Below, piece after piece: positions 1 to 7,294 of a stretch of DNA of 64,000 nt. The notes below the pieces were generated by a model, which was not told where the DNA came from, ran no database searches, and saw nothing but the letters and a program-made list of their open reading frames with translations. This stretch comes from CAVPXC01 sp963709505. Lineage in GTDB: Bacteria; Chloroflexota; Anaerolineae; JAAEKA01. A program made the position numbers and the translations under genes. The stretch lies in assembly GCA_963709505.1 (NCBI GenBank), contig CAVPXC010000020.1, positions 1 through 64,000 on the forward strand, given 5' to 3'. The stretch's first letter is position 1. The number at the start of each line of letters is the position of its first letter.

Positions 1-1
1 G

Positions 2-61
2 AATGCCGCGGCCGCCGGCCAGCCGATGCCGAACCGGATCGATCTGGCCGCCGGATACTGA
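2..61 (+). CDS. C-terminal end of a gene cut by the window edge
   Basis: An open frame enters from the left edge and ends at TGA 59-61, giving about 19 residues that end in DLAAGY. A terminator-like palindrome follows at 108-137, which fits a gene end. Nothing can be said about function. It could also be a chance open frame in GC-rich DNA. Confidence 0.35.
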   Translation, partial: NAAAAGQPMPNRIDLAAGY

Positions 62-107
62 ACCCAGTCAGATGTCCATGCGTTGGGTTCCTTCGGTGCC
101 TGTCAAC

Positions 108-137
108 GAAAACTCCCGAACTTGTTCGGGCGTTTTC
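108..137 (+). terminator. palindromic intrinsic terminator
   Basis: Two 13-nt arms (108-120 and 125-137) pair with one mismatch around a 4-nt CTTG loop. The 3' arm ends in GTTTTC and the 5' arm begins with GAAAAC, so it could act in both directions. It lies between the end of the partial gene and the next gene at 274. Confidence 0.5.
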
Positions 138-273
138 AATATAGGCGTTCGCTCAGTCCCTTGCGGAATTTCCCACTTCTGAGGAGCCTGGGTATACTAC
201 GGCCCGCCTGTGAAGAACGCTTTGCCAGGCAAAAACGATCGGAACACAGCGAGCTTTGCGAGGAGGATAAGAG

Positions 274-831
274 ATGAAGGCAGTGATAGGTTTGTTCGAG
301 CAGCGGGCTGATGCCGAAGCCGTGGCCAACTTTGCGCGCAACTCCGGCATCACAGATGGCAAGGTCAAGATGCTGGACAGCGCTACCGCACCCGCCGATC
401 TGGTCGAGCCCGGCCCGAGGCAAATCACAATCAAAGGTATTCGCGGCTTTACGATCCTTGGCGTGGCCATTTTCGCCATCTTCGGCCTGTCGGCGGCGAT
501 TACCACCCTCCTGCTCGGTCCTGCCATCGGGACCAGCGAAGCCGCTGCGCAGCGCGCCGCGGTGCTCATTACGGTGGTCTTTGTCTTGATCGGCCTCTTC
601 TCCGGCATCTTTATGGGCTGGGTCAAAGGCCGCTCCGATGCAGACAACGACATTCAGGAGTTTCGCGAGGCCATCGAACACGGCACGATCGCAGTGGTCG
701 TCCAGACCGATGCCCACGTCAAAGGCATCGCAGACGAGATGAAGAAGTGCCATGCCCATGCCATCTATGTGACTAAGCGCGTGAATCCGATGCCGGTTCT
801 CTATTCGCAGGAGTTGGCGGCAGCGCACTGA
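274..831 (+). CDS. small membrane protein with a central two-helix segment
   Basis: An intact 185-residue protein behind a strong ribosome binding site (GAGGAGG, spacing about 7). The first 45 residues are soluble and start MKAVIGLFEQRADAEAVANF, a pattern seen in general-stress YflT/DUF1269-like domains where a ferredoxin-like fold senses or sorts neighbours. Two hydrophobic segments follow (about residues 60-85 and 90-115), joined by a short loop, and a soluble tail of 70 residues ends the protein. The fold assignment is inference. The stop codon TGA at 829-831 lies in the first copy of the 88-bp repeat, so the last residues may have been altered by repeat insertion. The gene converges with ecfT across that repeat and has no operon partner in view. 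Confidence 0.75.
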   Translation: MKAVIGLFEQRADAEAVANFARNSGITDGKVKMLDSATAPADLVEPGPRQITIKGIRGFTILGVAIFAIFGLSAAITTLLLGPAIGTSEAAAQRAAVLITVVFVLIGLFSGIFMGWVKGRSDADNDIQEFREAIEHGTIAVVVQTDAHVKGIADEMKKCHAHAIYVTKRVNPMPVLYSQELAAAH

Positions 832-1104
832 CCTGAGAACCGTGGACTGGCGGAGGCGCGGACCAGAGCTCTACGTAGGTTTTCATTGACGGTTGTGCGC
901 ACCGCGCATGGGCGACTGACCTGAGAACCGCGGACTGGCGGAGGCGCGGACCAGAGCTCTACGTAGGTTTTCATTGACGGTTGTGCGCACCGCGCATGGG
1001 CGACTGACCTGAGAACCGCGGACTGGCGGAGGCGCGGAACAAGGCGGAACTAATACCGTTCCGCCTTGTTCCGCGCCTCCGCCAGTCCGCGGTTCTCAGG
1101 TCAG
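828..1104. repeat. 88-bp tandem direct repeat ending in a perfect 47-bp inverted repeat
   Basis: Copy 1 (828-915) and copy 2 (916-1003) are identical apart from a T/C difference near position 842. A third copy begins at 1004 and breaks off after 37 bp into a palindrome. That palindrome has 47-nt arms (1004-1050 and 1058-1104) matching perfectly around a 7-nt loop TAATACC. The element spans the gap between two convergent genes, and the stop codons of both (829-831 plus strand, 1101-1103 minus strand) lie inside it. It probably serves as a bidirectional terminator. Confidence 0.9.
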
Positions 1105-2165
1105 TTTGGTTTTTTGCGTCGGGCTTGCCACAAAACAACCGCGGGCGCGGCCAGTCCCAGGGTGGCCAGCGCGATGATGGGGTCAAAGGGAGGAAGACTT
1201 AGCGTCGGATAGGGGGAATACGCGAGCAAGACCGAACTGATCCGGGGAAATAGCACGTAGCCGGCAAAAGTCACCGTCACACCGGCGGCGACGACCCAAT
1301 CGCGACCGGTCCACCGCTGGGTTCGATAGACCGTGCGTTTGACGTTGCGCCCTTGCAGCCACAAGGCAGCGAAGATCAGACCGGCGCCAAGCGCAATGCC
1401 GGCCATGCCAATACCAGCCTGCCCCCACATGAGTCGTAGCAGCAGCCCTGCCAGCAACGCGACCAGCCCCAGTACCAACAGCCAGCGGCTGGAGATCGCC
1501 GAGGATGCCTGCAAGCGACCGTGGTCAGACGTCGCCTCAGCTCCAAGCGTGCCAAAGCCGCGCGCAGTCATGGCCTCGGCGAGTTGAAAAGCGCGCTCCA
1601 TGCCGCCGACCAGAAGCGGCATGAACAAAGGGAGCCAGTCGCGCAGGCCGCGCACACGATGCCCACGCACCAACTGCGCCTCACGAATCTGCTGGAACTG
1701 CGAGAGGGTGGCGGGCACAAAGGCGACTGCGATCGAGATAACGACGGCAATCGGATAGAACGCACGCGGTATGAGGCGGATCAGAGCATGTGTGGGCAGG
1801 GCCATGGTGAGCACGGTGAAAGCGCCTAGGAACCCGGCTAGCACCAGTCCATTGATGACGCCATAGACCAACGCCTCCAGGGTGTAGGGTCCTCCGAGAA
1901 GCGGAATACCGGCAGGCAATCGAAAGAGCACTGTCTGGCCGAAGTGAGCTGTGATGAGGTTGAATAGCGCGGAGGTAAAGATGATCAGCAGAGCAAGACG
2001 CGCCAGGGACAGAGGCAGCGCTGGCGCGTCGGCGCTAAGGCGCAAGCTTCTAGCCACTCCGGCAATACTCGCCAGGATGAGCAGCAGGTAGCTAGGGTTG
2101 CGGGTAGCCGACAGCGCCACCACAGCTGTGAGAAGCCAGGCAAGCCAGGCGGCAGAATGAATCAC
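1101..2165 (-). CDS. ecfT: EcfT: ECF transporter transmembrane (coupling) component
   Basis: A 354-residue polytopic protein of the CbiQ/EcfT family, which links two ATPases to a substrate-binding S component in energy-coupling-factor vitamin importers. The two coupling-helix motifs of the family are visible: REAQLVRG at residues 161-168 and AMTARGFG at 198-205, the second with the canonical Ala-Arg-Gly. Hydrophobic segments lie before and after this cytoplasmic region. It is longer than the usual 250-270 residues because of extra C-terminal hydrophobic segments (about residues 230-345). It starts 8 nt after the S component stop, so the two are co-transcribed. No EcfA ATPase gene follows: the operon ends in the palindromic repeat at 828-1104, so the ATPases must be encoded elsewhere. 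The stop codon lies in the repeat arm. Confidence 0.88.
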   Translation of the reverse strand: MIHSAAWLAWLLTAVVALSATRNPSYLLLILASIAGVARSLRLSADAPALPLSLARLALLIIFTSALFNLITAHFGQTVLFRLPAGIPLLGGPYTLEALVYGVINGLVLAGFLGAFTVLTMALPTHALIRLIPRAFYPIAVVISIAVAFVPATLSQFQQIREAQLVRGHRVRGLRDWLPLFMPLLVGGMERAFQLAEAMTARGFGTLGAEATSDHGRLQASSAISSRWLLVLGLVALLAGLLLRLMWGQAGIGMAGIALGAGLIFAALWLQGRNVKRTVYRTQRWTGRDWVVAAGVTVTFAGYVLFPRISSVLLAYSPYPTLSLPPFDPIIALATLGLAAPAVVLWQARRKKPN

Positions 2166-2173
2166 GCCCGTCC

Positions 2174-3652
2174 TCAGCTCTCGTTCAAGGACATGGCAGG
2201 CCGCGGTAGCCCGGTCCTGGCAACCGGAGCCGTCTGTTTGTCTGGCAACTCATCGGACGGAACAGACTCGGTGGGCACTCCTACTGGACGATACTCGAAT
2301 TCAAAACGCTGATGGAATCGCCTCAGCGCGCGCAGTGTCGCTTTGCCAAATACAGCGACCAAGAACAGATTACCTGCGACCGCAAACACGTCCCAGAGCA
2401 GAGAGGTTGCAGTGTAGTAGACGGCATAGCGTCGCACAGTCTCAGCGAAGCTCACACCAGCCTGCCAATACTGATCGGCCGGACCGGTCATAAGCGGCCA
2501 GAACCACAGGTTGATCACGACGCCGTAGAACAGTCCACACAAGCCGGCGTAGCCCGCCAGCACGGTCACCTCAGCCCAGCTGTTGGGCCGGCCGCCCACA
2601 AGACGCACGAGCGGCCGCGCCAACGGGGCGATTAGCCCCATCCAGCCGGCGGTGAACATCTGTCCGGGAAGCCACGGGCCCACACCACCGGTGATCAAGC
2701 TCGATACGAGCATAGTCAACGCGCCCATCAAGAAGCCAAAACGGCCACCAAAGACATACCCAGTCAGCACGATGAGGAAAAAGACGGGCGTGAAGCCTCC
2801 GGGACCGGGGATGCTGACCTCGACGAAACGCAACACTGAATTTATCGCCACCAACACGCCTAACAAGGCGATCATCTTGGCGCTGACTGCCTGCCCCTGT
2901 ATCTCGAAAAGCAAGGCAATGAAACACAGTGCCAGCAGGACCGTGACCAGCAAGGGTGCATTGGAGGCGTTCGCTTCAGCCGAGGAATTTCCCAAAGCTG
3001 CGGATATGAAGGGCTGCAACAACGCCAGGAGGCCGATGCCTGCCGTCAGGCCATAGATGGCCAGGGAGAGAAGGCCGGCATGTGCTGTGCCAACCGATGT
3101 AAGCTGGTCGGCGTTGGCTGGAATGACCCGGTTCGAGGACGCGGCGCTGGCGCCGGCCACAGGTCTGGATAACGCGCCAGTGAGTGTTCCCGGGCTGAGA
3201 GACCGGGGCACAGAGCGCAAATCAACGCGGCGCAGCACGCGCAGCGTTGCCAAAACTGCTATCAACACAAACGTGAGTAGCACGGGCCACACCGGATCGG
3301 GCGCTGCTCGGGTGAGCAGTGCGGCCTCCGCTTCCGTCGAGAACGGCGCGTTTTGCAGCCGGTTGGCATCCGAGGACATCTCCCCGGCACGGCCTCGGGC
3401 CAGATGCGCCACCGGTCCGGCGGCTGGCGGGACCGGCGGGGGGACCAAAGACACAGCGGCCACCGTGGCGGTCGGCGCTAGCGTCGCAGTGATGACACTC
3501 ACTGCCGCAGGCGCGGTTTCGAACGAGATCATGGCCTGGCCATCCCCGCCCGATGTGCCCTCGCCAGCGCCATGCTGAATGAAGGGCAGATATCGCTTCT
3601 GCTCGCGATCTCCACCCAGAAGTTCTGCGGGCGACGGGCTAGGTGGTAGCAC
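2174..3652 (-). CDS. ECF transporter S component with extracytoplasmic N-terminal extension
   Basis: The C-terminal half (about residues 195-455 of 492) is an ECF substrate-specific S component. It has about six hydrophobic segments, a GYVFGGRFGFLMGALTMLVSS stretch of the type seen in this family, and a GxWLPGQMFTAGWMG loop. Ahead of it lie a Pro-rich stretch, YLPFIQ (residues 21-26, the motif found at the ends of many Chloroflexota secreted proteins), a second Ala/Pro-rich linker and a membrane helix (about 121-140). The open frame starts at a GTG without a convincing ribosome binding site. The same frame is used by the DUF4430 gene upstream, and a Thr/Pro-rich open stretch in another frame bridges them, so the natural product is probably one DUF4430-linker-helix-S-component fusion. 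The substrate is inferred to be cobalamin from the riboswitch and DUF4430 partners, not from the S component itself. Confidence 0.82.
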   Translation of the reverse strand: MLPPSPSPAELLGGDREQKRYLPFIQHGAGEGTSGGDGQAMISFETAPAAVSVITATLAPTATVAAVSLVPPPVPPAAGPVAHLARGRAGEMSSDANRLQNAPFSTEAEAALLTRAAPDPVWPVLLTFVLIAVLATLRVLRRVDLRSVPRSLSPGTLTGALSRPVAGASAASSNRVIPANADQLTSVGTAHAGLLSLAIYGLTAGIGLLALLQPFISAALGNSSAEANASNAPLLVTVLLALCFIALLFEIQGQAVSAKMIALLGVLVAINSVLRFVEVSIPGPGGFTPVFFLIVLTGYVFGGRFGFLMGALTMLVSSLITGGVGPWLPGQMFTAGWMGLIAPLARPLVRLVGGRPNSWAEVTVLAGYAGLCGLFYGVVINLWFWPLMTGPADQYWQAGVSFAETVRRYAVYYTATSLLWDVFAVAGNLFLVAVFGKATLRALRRFHQRFEFEYRPVGVPTESVPSDELPDKQTAPVARTGLPRPAMSLNES

Positions 3653-3664
3653 AGTTGGCGCGGC

Positions 3665-3924
3665 GCCCGGCGCGCCGGGCTAGCTGCCCCAGGAGTTGCA
3701 TTGCTCGCCGGGTACGCGTGGGTCGGCGTGAAACTAGCTGTGGGCGTCGACGATGCGGTCGGTGCGACGGTTGAAGCCGTCGTTGCTGTCGGCAACGGGC
3801 CGGCAGTCCACGTGGGTGTAACCGTGGCAGCGGGGGTCGTGGTCGGCGTTGGCGTCGACGTGGGCAAAGGCACCCAGATCGTGGCTGCCGAGGTCGGGGT
3901 CAGGGTAGGTGTGGACGTCCACAC
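3665..3924 (-). other. Thr/Pro-rich linker in a shifted frame bridging DUF4430 and S component
   Basis: Between about 3924 and 3665 the minus strand reads as a natural low-complexity linker (TSTPTLTPTS, PTSTPTPTTTPAATVTPT, PTASSTPTASFTPT) only in a frame shifted from both flanking open frames, which share one frame with each other. The two switch points coincide with perfect 16-bp palindromes, 3909-3924 (GTGTGGACGTCCACAC) and 3665-3680 (GCCCGGCGCGCCGGGC), where hairpins could cause indels during sequencing or replication. This supports one continuous ancestral gene. Confidence 0.7.
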
Positions 3925-4450
3925 GCGCAGTCGGCGTCGGCGAGGGAGTGGCGGTGGGTGGGACGCAGATCTGGTCGAAAGTGAAGACGGGTGGTTGGGC
4001 GCCCTGTGCCACCGTTCCCGTGCCCCAAGCCCAGCCGTCCACCTCACCTGAGTGCACGACGTAAGTGCTGGCGCCCTGGGTCGAATACAGCCATTGGTCG
4101 CCTGCAAGGTGATGATAGGCCCAGTAGATGCACGGAGAGCTCATGCACTCGCACCAACAGGGTTGGTCAGGGTAGTTACAGCCTTGTGCGCCGATCTTGC
4201 ACACCGCTCCACCCTGAGAACTGTATTCGATTAGCACGTCATAGCCGGCCGCCCGCAGCAGTTCCTCGCCGGTTGCCTGCCCGTCGGTGCCCAGGTCGAC
4301 GCAGGCGGTATACACCGCACCGCCGCCGAAGTCGACGACCACCCCGGCCTCATTCCCGGGTATTCCCTGAGCTTGGACCATCCGTGTGTTCGCGAGGGGT
4401 ACCGTCAGGGTCACTATCCCCAGCAACACGACCGCGAGCAGACGCGCCAT
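3734..4450 (-). CDS. secreted DUF4430 domain protein, probable B12-binding module
   Basis: A signal peptide (MARLLAVVLLGIVTLTV then an AQG cleavage-like site) is followed by one DUF4430 domain of about 115 residues. It shows the family features ATGEELLRAAG, a Cys-rich loop (CKIGAQGC, CWCECM), an aromatic YWAYHHLAGDQWLY stretch and the terminal GEVDGWAWG. DUF4430 is the family of the C-terminal beta domain of intrinsic factor and transcobalamin. After PTATPSPTPTA the frame becomes unnatural and stops at 3734. The alternative frame from about 3920 to 3680 reads as a typical Thr/Pro linker, and the original frame then resumes in the S component. ATG 4450 is chosen because it opens the signal peptide; ATG 4519 and 4570 in the same frame are possible. 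The gene is probably broken by assembly indels and fused to the S component in nature. Confidence 0.72.
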   Translation of the reverse strand: MARLLAVVLLGIVTLTVPLANTRMVQAQGIPGNEAGVVVDFGGGAVYTACVDLGTDGQATGEELLRAAGYDVLIEYSSQGGAVCKIGAQGCNYPDQPCWCECMSSPCIYWAYHHLAGDQWLYSTQGASTYVVHSGEVDGWAWGTGTVAQGAQPPVFTFDQICVPPTATPSPTPTARVDVHTYPDPDLGSHDLGAFAHVDANADHDPRCHGYTHVDCRPVADSNDGFNRRTDRIVDAHS

Positions 4451-4593
4451 CCTGTGGGGAGACAGGCGGCGACGCGTCGGGCAACAAGTCGCTGGCGGGT
4501 TGGTAAAGAGGGTGCGCATGGGATGAACAGTGGATACCTGCAACTTGTTGACAGCCGGAAAGCCATCCACAAGTCACAGGCATCCAATCACGA

Positions 4594-6792
4594 TCAACGG
4601 TTGTTGCGAATAAATGGCAAGAAATGGGTCCGCAGCGGCCAAGGGACGTACGGCTGGAGGGCCACGCCGGGCGTTGCCTGGTAGGTCGCAAACGGATCGT
4701 TGGGGCCAGAGAACCCAGCAAAGCCGCCTTGAGGACTTTGCAGCGCCAACAGCGCATCGATCGGTGTGTGCAGCGTCAGCCGGCTGGCCGAGCCATCGGT
4801 GATTGTGCGCGTCCAGCTCAGGCTGCGCGGGTCCTCACGGTACGCTGCCAGACCTTGCAGCACCAGACCGGTAGACCCGGCATCGGTCGCGCCGCTAAAG
4901 CCGGGGAAGCCGCCGTCCGGATTCTGGGCTTGATGAAGATAGTTCAGCGCCGCGCCGACCGCGGGATTGCCACGGCTGACGCCGGCTGCGAACAGTGCCT
5001 GCAACGCCAGTCCTGTGCTGTCTGGATCGGCTTCGGCGGCGCTGGCCGTGAAGCCCCAGCCGCCGCCCGTGGCTTGGATGCTCGTCAAATAGGTGGCAGC
5101 ATGCGATGGAATCAGCGCGCGTGCCGATGCCAGGCCCAAGAGCGCCCAGGACTGATCCCAGGTGCCGCCGGCGCCATATTGGCCTGTGGCGGCTGAGTAA
5201 GAGTTCTGGATCTCAGTAACCAGGTTCACGCCGCCGAAACTGCGCGGGTTGGCCCCGGCACGGGCGACGCCGGTCGCCAGCTTGCCCGCCGCGCTGACGC
5301 CCTGGCTGGCGTACGACGACGCCACGGTGCTCAGATAGGTCAACGGGGTCTGTCCGGTGGAGCTCACGAAGAGGTTGGGATCGGCGCCGGCCGCGACAAT
5401 CGCCAGCACCGCGTCGACCGTGGAGCCAGGGTTGAAGCCGGCGAAGCTGCCGTCGGGCTGCTGCTGGCCGGCGATCCAAACGAGCGCCTTGCGCAAGGAC
5501 ACGGACCGGCTCGCGATGGGAAACGGCTTGCCCACCAACGCCGGCACGGCCTGCTGGGTCGCAAACAAGTCGGCAGGTGGGTTGACGTAGACAAACGCGC
5601 CGTTCGCCAACTGCTGCCCGAGCAAGAAAGTAATCGGTGTGGTGGCGTTGATGCTCCAGGTAGCAGCTAGCGGATCCTGGCCGGTGGCGAGAACCGCCTG
5701 GCTGGCGAAGGACGTGGAGTTCGTGTTGCTGGCGAGGCCCCACGGCAACTCGGGTGAGTGAGCGAAGCCACCGTTGGTGTTGAGCTGTTGAACTGTGTGC
5801 AGGAACGCCTGACCGTTGACCACTGCGGGCGAGTTGGCGGGTTGTCCTGCGGCCATGAGCGCTTCCAACGCAACTGATGTGCTATCCGTATCGCTGGGCT
5901 GGCCCGGCGTCCAGCCCCAGCCACCATTGGCGTTGGCCATGCCTGCCAGGTGCTGCACCGCTGCGGCTGGGATCGGCGCGGCCGCCGAGCGCAGGCCCAG
6001 CATGGACAACGCCTGGTCCTGGACGGTTGCGCCGTAAGCGCCTGTCGCCGGATTGTAGTAATGAGTCGTGCTGATCACCAGATTGAGGCCGGCGAACTGC
6101 TGCGGATCGAGGTCGGCTGCGGCCACAGCCAACGCCAACTTGCCCGTCGAGGCGGCGCTTTGGCGCGCGAAGCTGGCGGCTCGAGGCGAAACAAAGTCCA
6201 ACAGTGAGTTGCCGGTGCTGCTTTTCCACTGGGCCGGATCGCGGTTGGCGGCCGCGGCCGCCAGAATCACATCCAGGGTTGCGCCGACGTTGCCGTAACC
6301 GCCGTTTTGCTGCTGCAGGGGATGCATCCACTGCAGCGCTGCGTCGGCGGCAAGGAGTTCGCGGTTGATCGCCGGCGGCTTGTCGGTGAACGCGCCCCAG
6401 ACCCAGCCCTCGATGGCGCCATCACCGATCGTCGATCCACTCGGACCGGTGGGGTAGCTTTGCCAATCGCCGTCCCAGTATAGATATCCCCAGAATTTAT
6501 CGGGGTTGCAGAAACAGTTAGTGGCGGGGCAGCCGACGCCCTCGATCGAGCAAACAGCAGCACCGAAGCTGTAGTTAACAACCTCCAAGTCCAGCCCAGA
6601 TGCCTGTAGCGCCTGCAGGCCGGTGATGGTAGGCTCCATAAAGGACACACGGCGGGTAATGGTAGTTCCATCGCCCAGGTCGACCACTATGTCGGCATGG
6701 TTGTCGTCTCCTGGCACGGACGGTGCCAGCCCAGGCCCCGCGAACGCGGGGGCAATCGTCACCAGCAGCCCGAGTCCGATGGCCAGACCCAT
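4594..6792 (-). CDS. secreted transcobalamin/intrinsic-factor-like protein: DUF4430 plus two alpha/alpha barrels
   Basis: A 732-residue secreted protein. A signal peptide (residues 1-18) is followed by a DUF4430 domain (about 33-140, with Cys81, Cys88, Cys93, Cys95 and the aromatic stretch FWGYLYWDGDW). Two successive prenyltransferase/squalene-cyclase-type alpha/alpha barrels follow (about 148-430 and 433-718), with repeated QxxxGGF/GGW turn motifs. The halves are clear duplicates (compare GATLDVILAAAAANRDPAQW with GSTVDAVLAIVAAGADPNLF). The C-terminus FLPFIRNNR matches a surface-protein ending common in Chloroflexota. Intrinsic factor and transcobalamin consist of one such barrel plus a DUF4430 domain that clamp cobalamin between them, so a B12-capture role is inferred. 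It is the first gene behind the cobalamin riboswitch. The ribosome binding site GAAGGAGC points to ATG 6844, which is out of frame by one base, so an indel near 6795 probably hides the true N-terminus. Confidence 0.85.
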   Translation of the reverse strand: MGLAIGLGLLVTIAPAFAGPGLAPSVPGDDNHADIVVDLGDGTTITRRVSFMEPTITGLQALQASGLDLEVVNYSFGAAVCSIEGVGCPATNCFCNPDKFWGYLYWDGDWQSYPTGPSGSTIGDGAIEGWVWGAFTDKPPAINRELLAADAALQWMHPLQQQNGGYGNVGATLDVILAAAAANRDPAQWKSSTGNSLLDFVSPRAASFARQSAASTGKLALAVAAADLDPQQFAGLNLVISTTHYYNPATGAYGATVQDQALSMLGLRSAAAPIPAAAVQHLAGMANANGGWGWTPGQPSDTDSTSVALEALMAAGQPANSPAVVNGQAFLHTVQQLNTNGGFAHSPELPWGLASNTNSTSFASQAVLATGQDPLAATWSINATTPITFLLGQQLANGAFVYVNPPADLFATQQAVPALVGKPFPIASRSVSLRKALVWIAGQQQPDGSFAGFNPGSTVDAVLAIVAAGADPNLFVSSTGQTPLTYLSTVASSYASQGVSAAGKLATGVARAGANPRSFGGVNLVTEIQNSYSAATGQYGAGGTWDQSWALLGLASARALIPSHAATYLTSIQATGGGWGFTASAAEADPDSTGLALQALFAAGVSRGNPAVGAALNYLHQAQNPDGGFPGFSGATDAGSTGLVLQGLAAYREDPRSLSWTRTITDGSASRLTLHTPIDALLALQSPQGGFAGFSGPNDPFATYQATPGVALQPYVPWPLRTHFLPFIRNNR

Positions 6793-6870
6793 GGCAGCCA
6801 GAAATCACGCGCAGTGTCGAAGCGCGCAGGTGTCCGGTTCTCATGCTTTCAAGCTCCTTCAAAAATACAA

Positions 6871-6897
6871 ATCGCCCGACGAGGATCGTCGGGCGAT
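6871..6897 (-). terminator. riboswitch-controlled intrinsic terminator
   Basis: On the minus strand a GC-rich hairpin (arms ATCGCCCGACGA and its complement, tight loop) is followed by TTGTATTTTTG. The Shine-Dalgarno GAAGGAGC and ATG 6844 follow directly. Its place between the B12 box and the start codon is that of a riboswitch expression platform, expected to stop transcription when cobalamin is bound. Confidence 0.8.
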
Positions 6898-6997
6898 GAT
6901 TGTCTGTGATCGTTCCCTGCTTCTCTTGCGAGATGGTTTCTGCCGGGTTTCGATCGTGGCAACATTCCGCCTCCTTTCCTTCGAAGGGTTAATGGCG

Positions 6998-7225
6998 GAC
7001 GTACAGTGGAGGTCGGCCTGGCTTACGGGGGAAGTGTCAGGTGTCAGGTGTCAGGTGTCAGGTGTCAGGTGTTCAACTCAACACCTGACGCTTGACACTT
7101 GACACTCGGCACTTGACACTTCCCCCGATCACAGTTGCGCGACAGCGCCGGACTCTCACCGGCTTCGCCTGATCCCTCGAGGGGATGTGCCCTGGCATCC
7201 GGGCCAAAGGGCACCACTGACGGCC
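6998..7225 (-). ncRNA. cobalamin (AdoCbl-type) riboswitch
   Basis: Minus strand, 5' to 3': GGTGCC near 7214; the core GAAGCCGGTGAGAGTCCGGC followed by GCTGTCGCGCAACTGTGATC (7166-7127); then, after an unusual 100-nt hairpin insertion at 7027-7127, the B12-box-like AAGCCAGGCCGACCTCCA (about 7024-7007). These are the most conserved parts of the cobalamin riboswitch family (RF00174 type). It lies upstream of the DUF4430/alpha-barrel gene with a terminator in between, so the whole ECF operon is expected to be repressed by cobalamin. Confidence 0.93.
7027..7127. repeat. heptamer-built hairpin inserted in the riboswitch
   Basis: On the plus strand a GTGTCAG heptamer is repeated five times (about 7033-7071), followed by degenerate TGACACT/TGACACC units running in the opposite sense, the whole bounded by GGGGGAAG and CTTCCCCC. 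It folds as one long imperfect hairpin. Related hairpins occur at 25912-25993 and 28089-28176 after other genes. It occupies the peripheral region between the riboswitch core and the B12 box. Confidence 0.85.
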
Positions 7226-7294
7226 AATATTCACTTGTTCAATTGCAAACTAATACACACAGACTATAGCACAGAGCAGCAGGGCTGTCAAGCG

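Noticed and set aside
7033..7075. Regularly spaced GTGTCAG units that look like a small CRISPR array
   Set aside because: Units are directly adjacent without spacers, and the opposite arm is complementary, so this is a hairpin of tandem heptamers; no cas gene is near.
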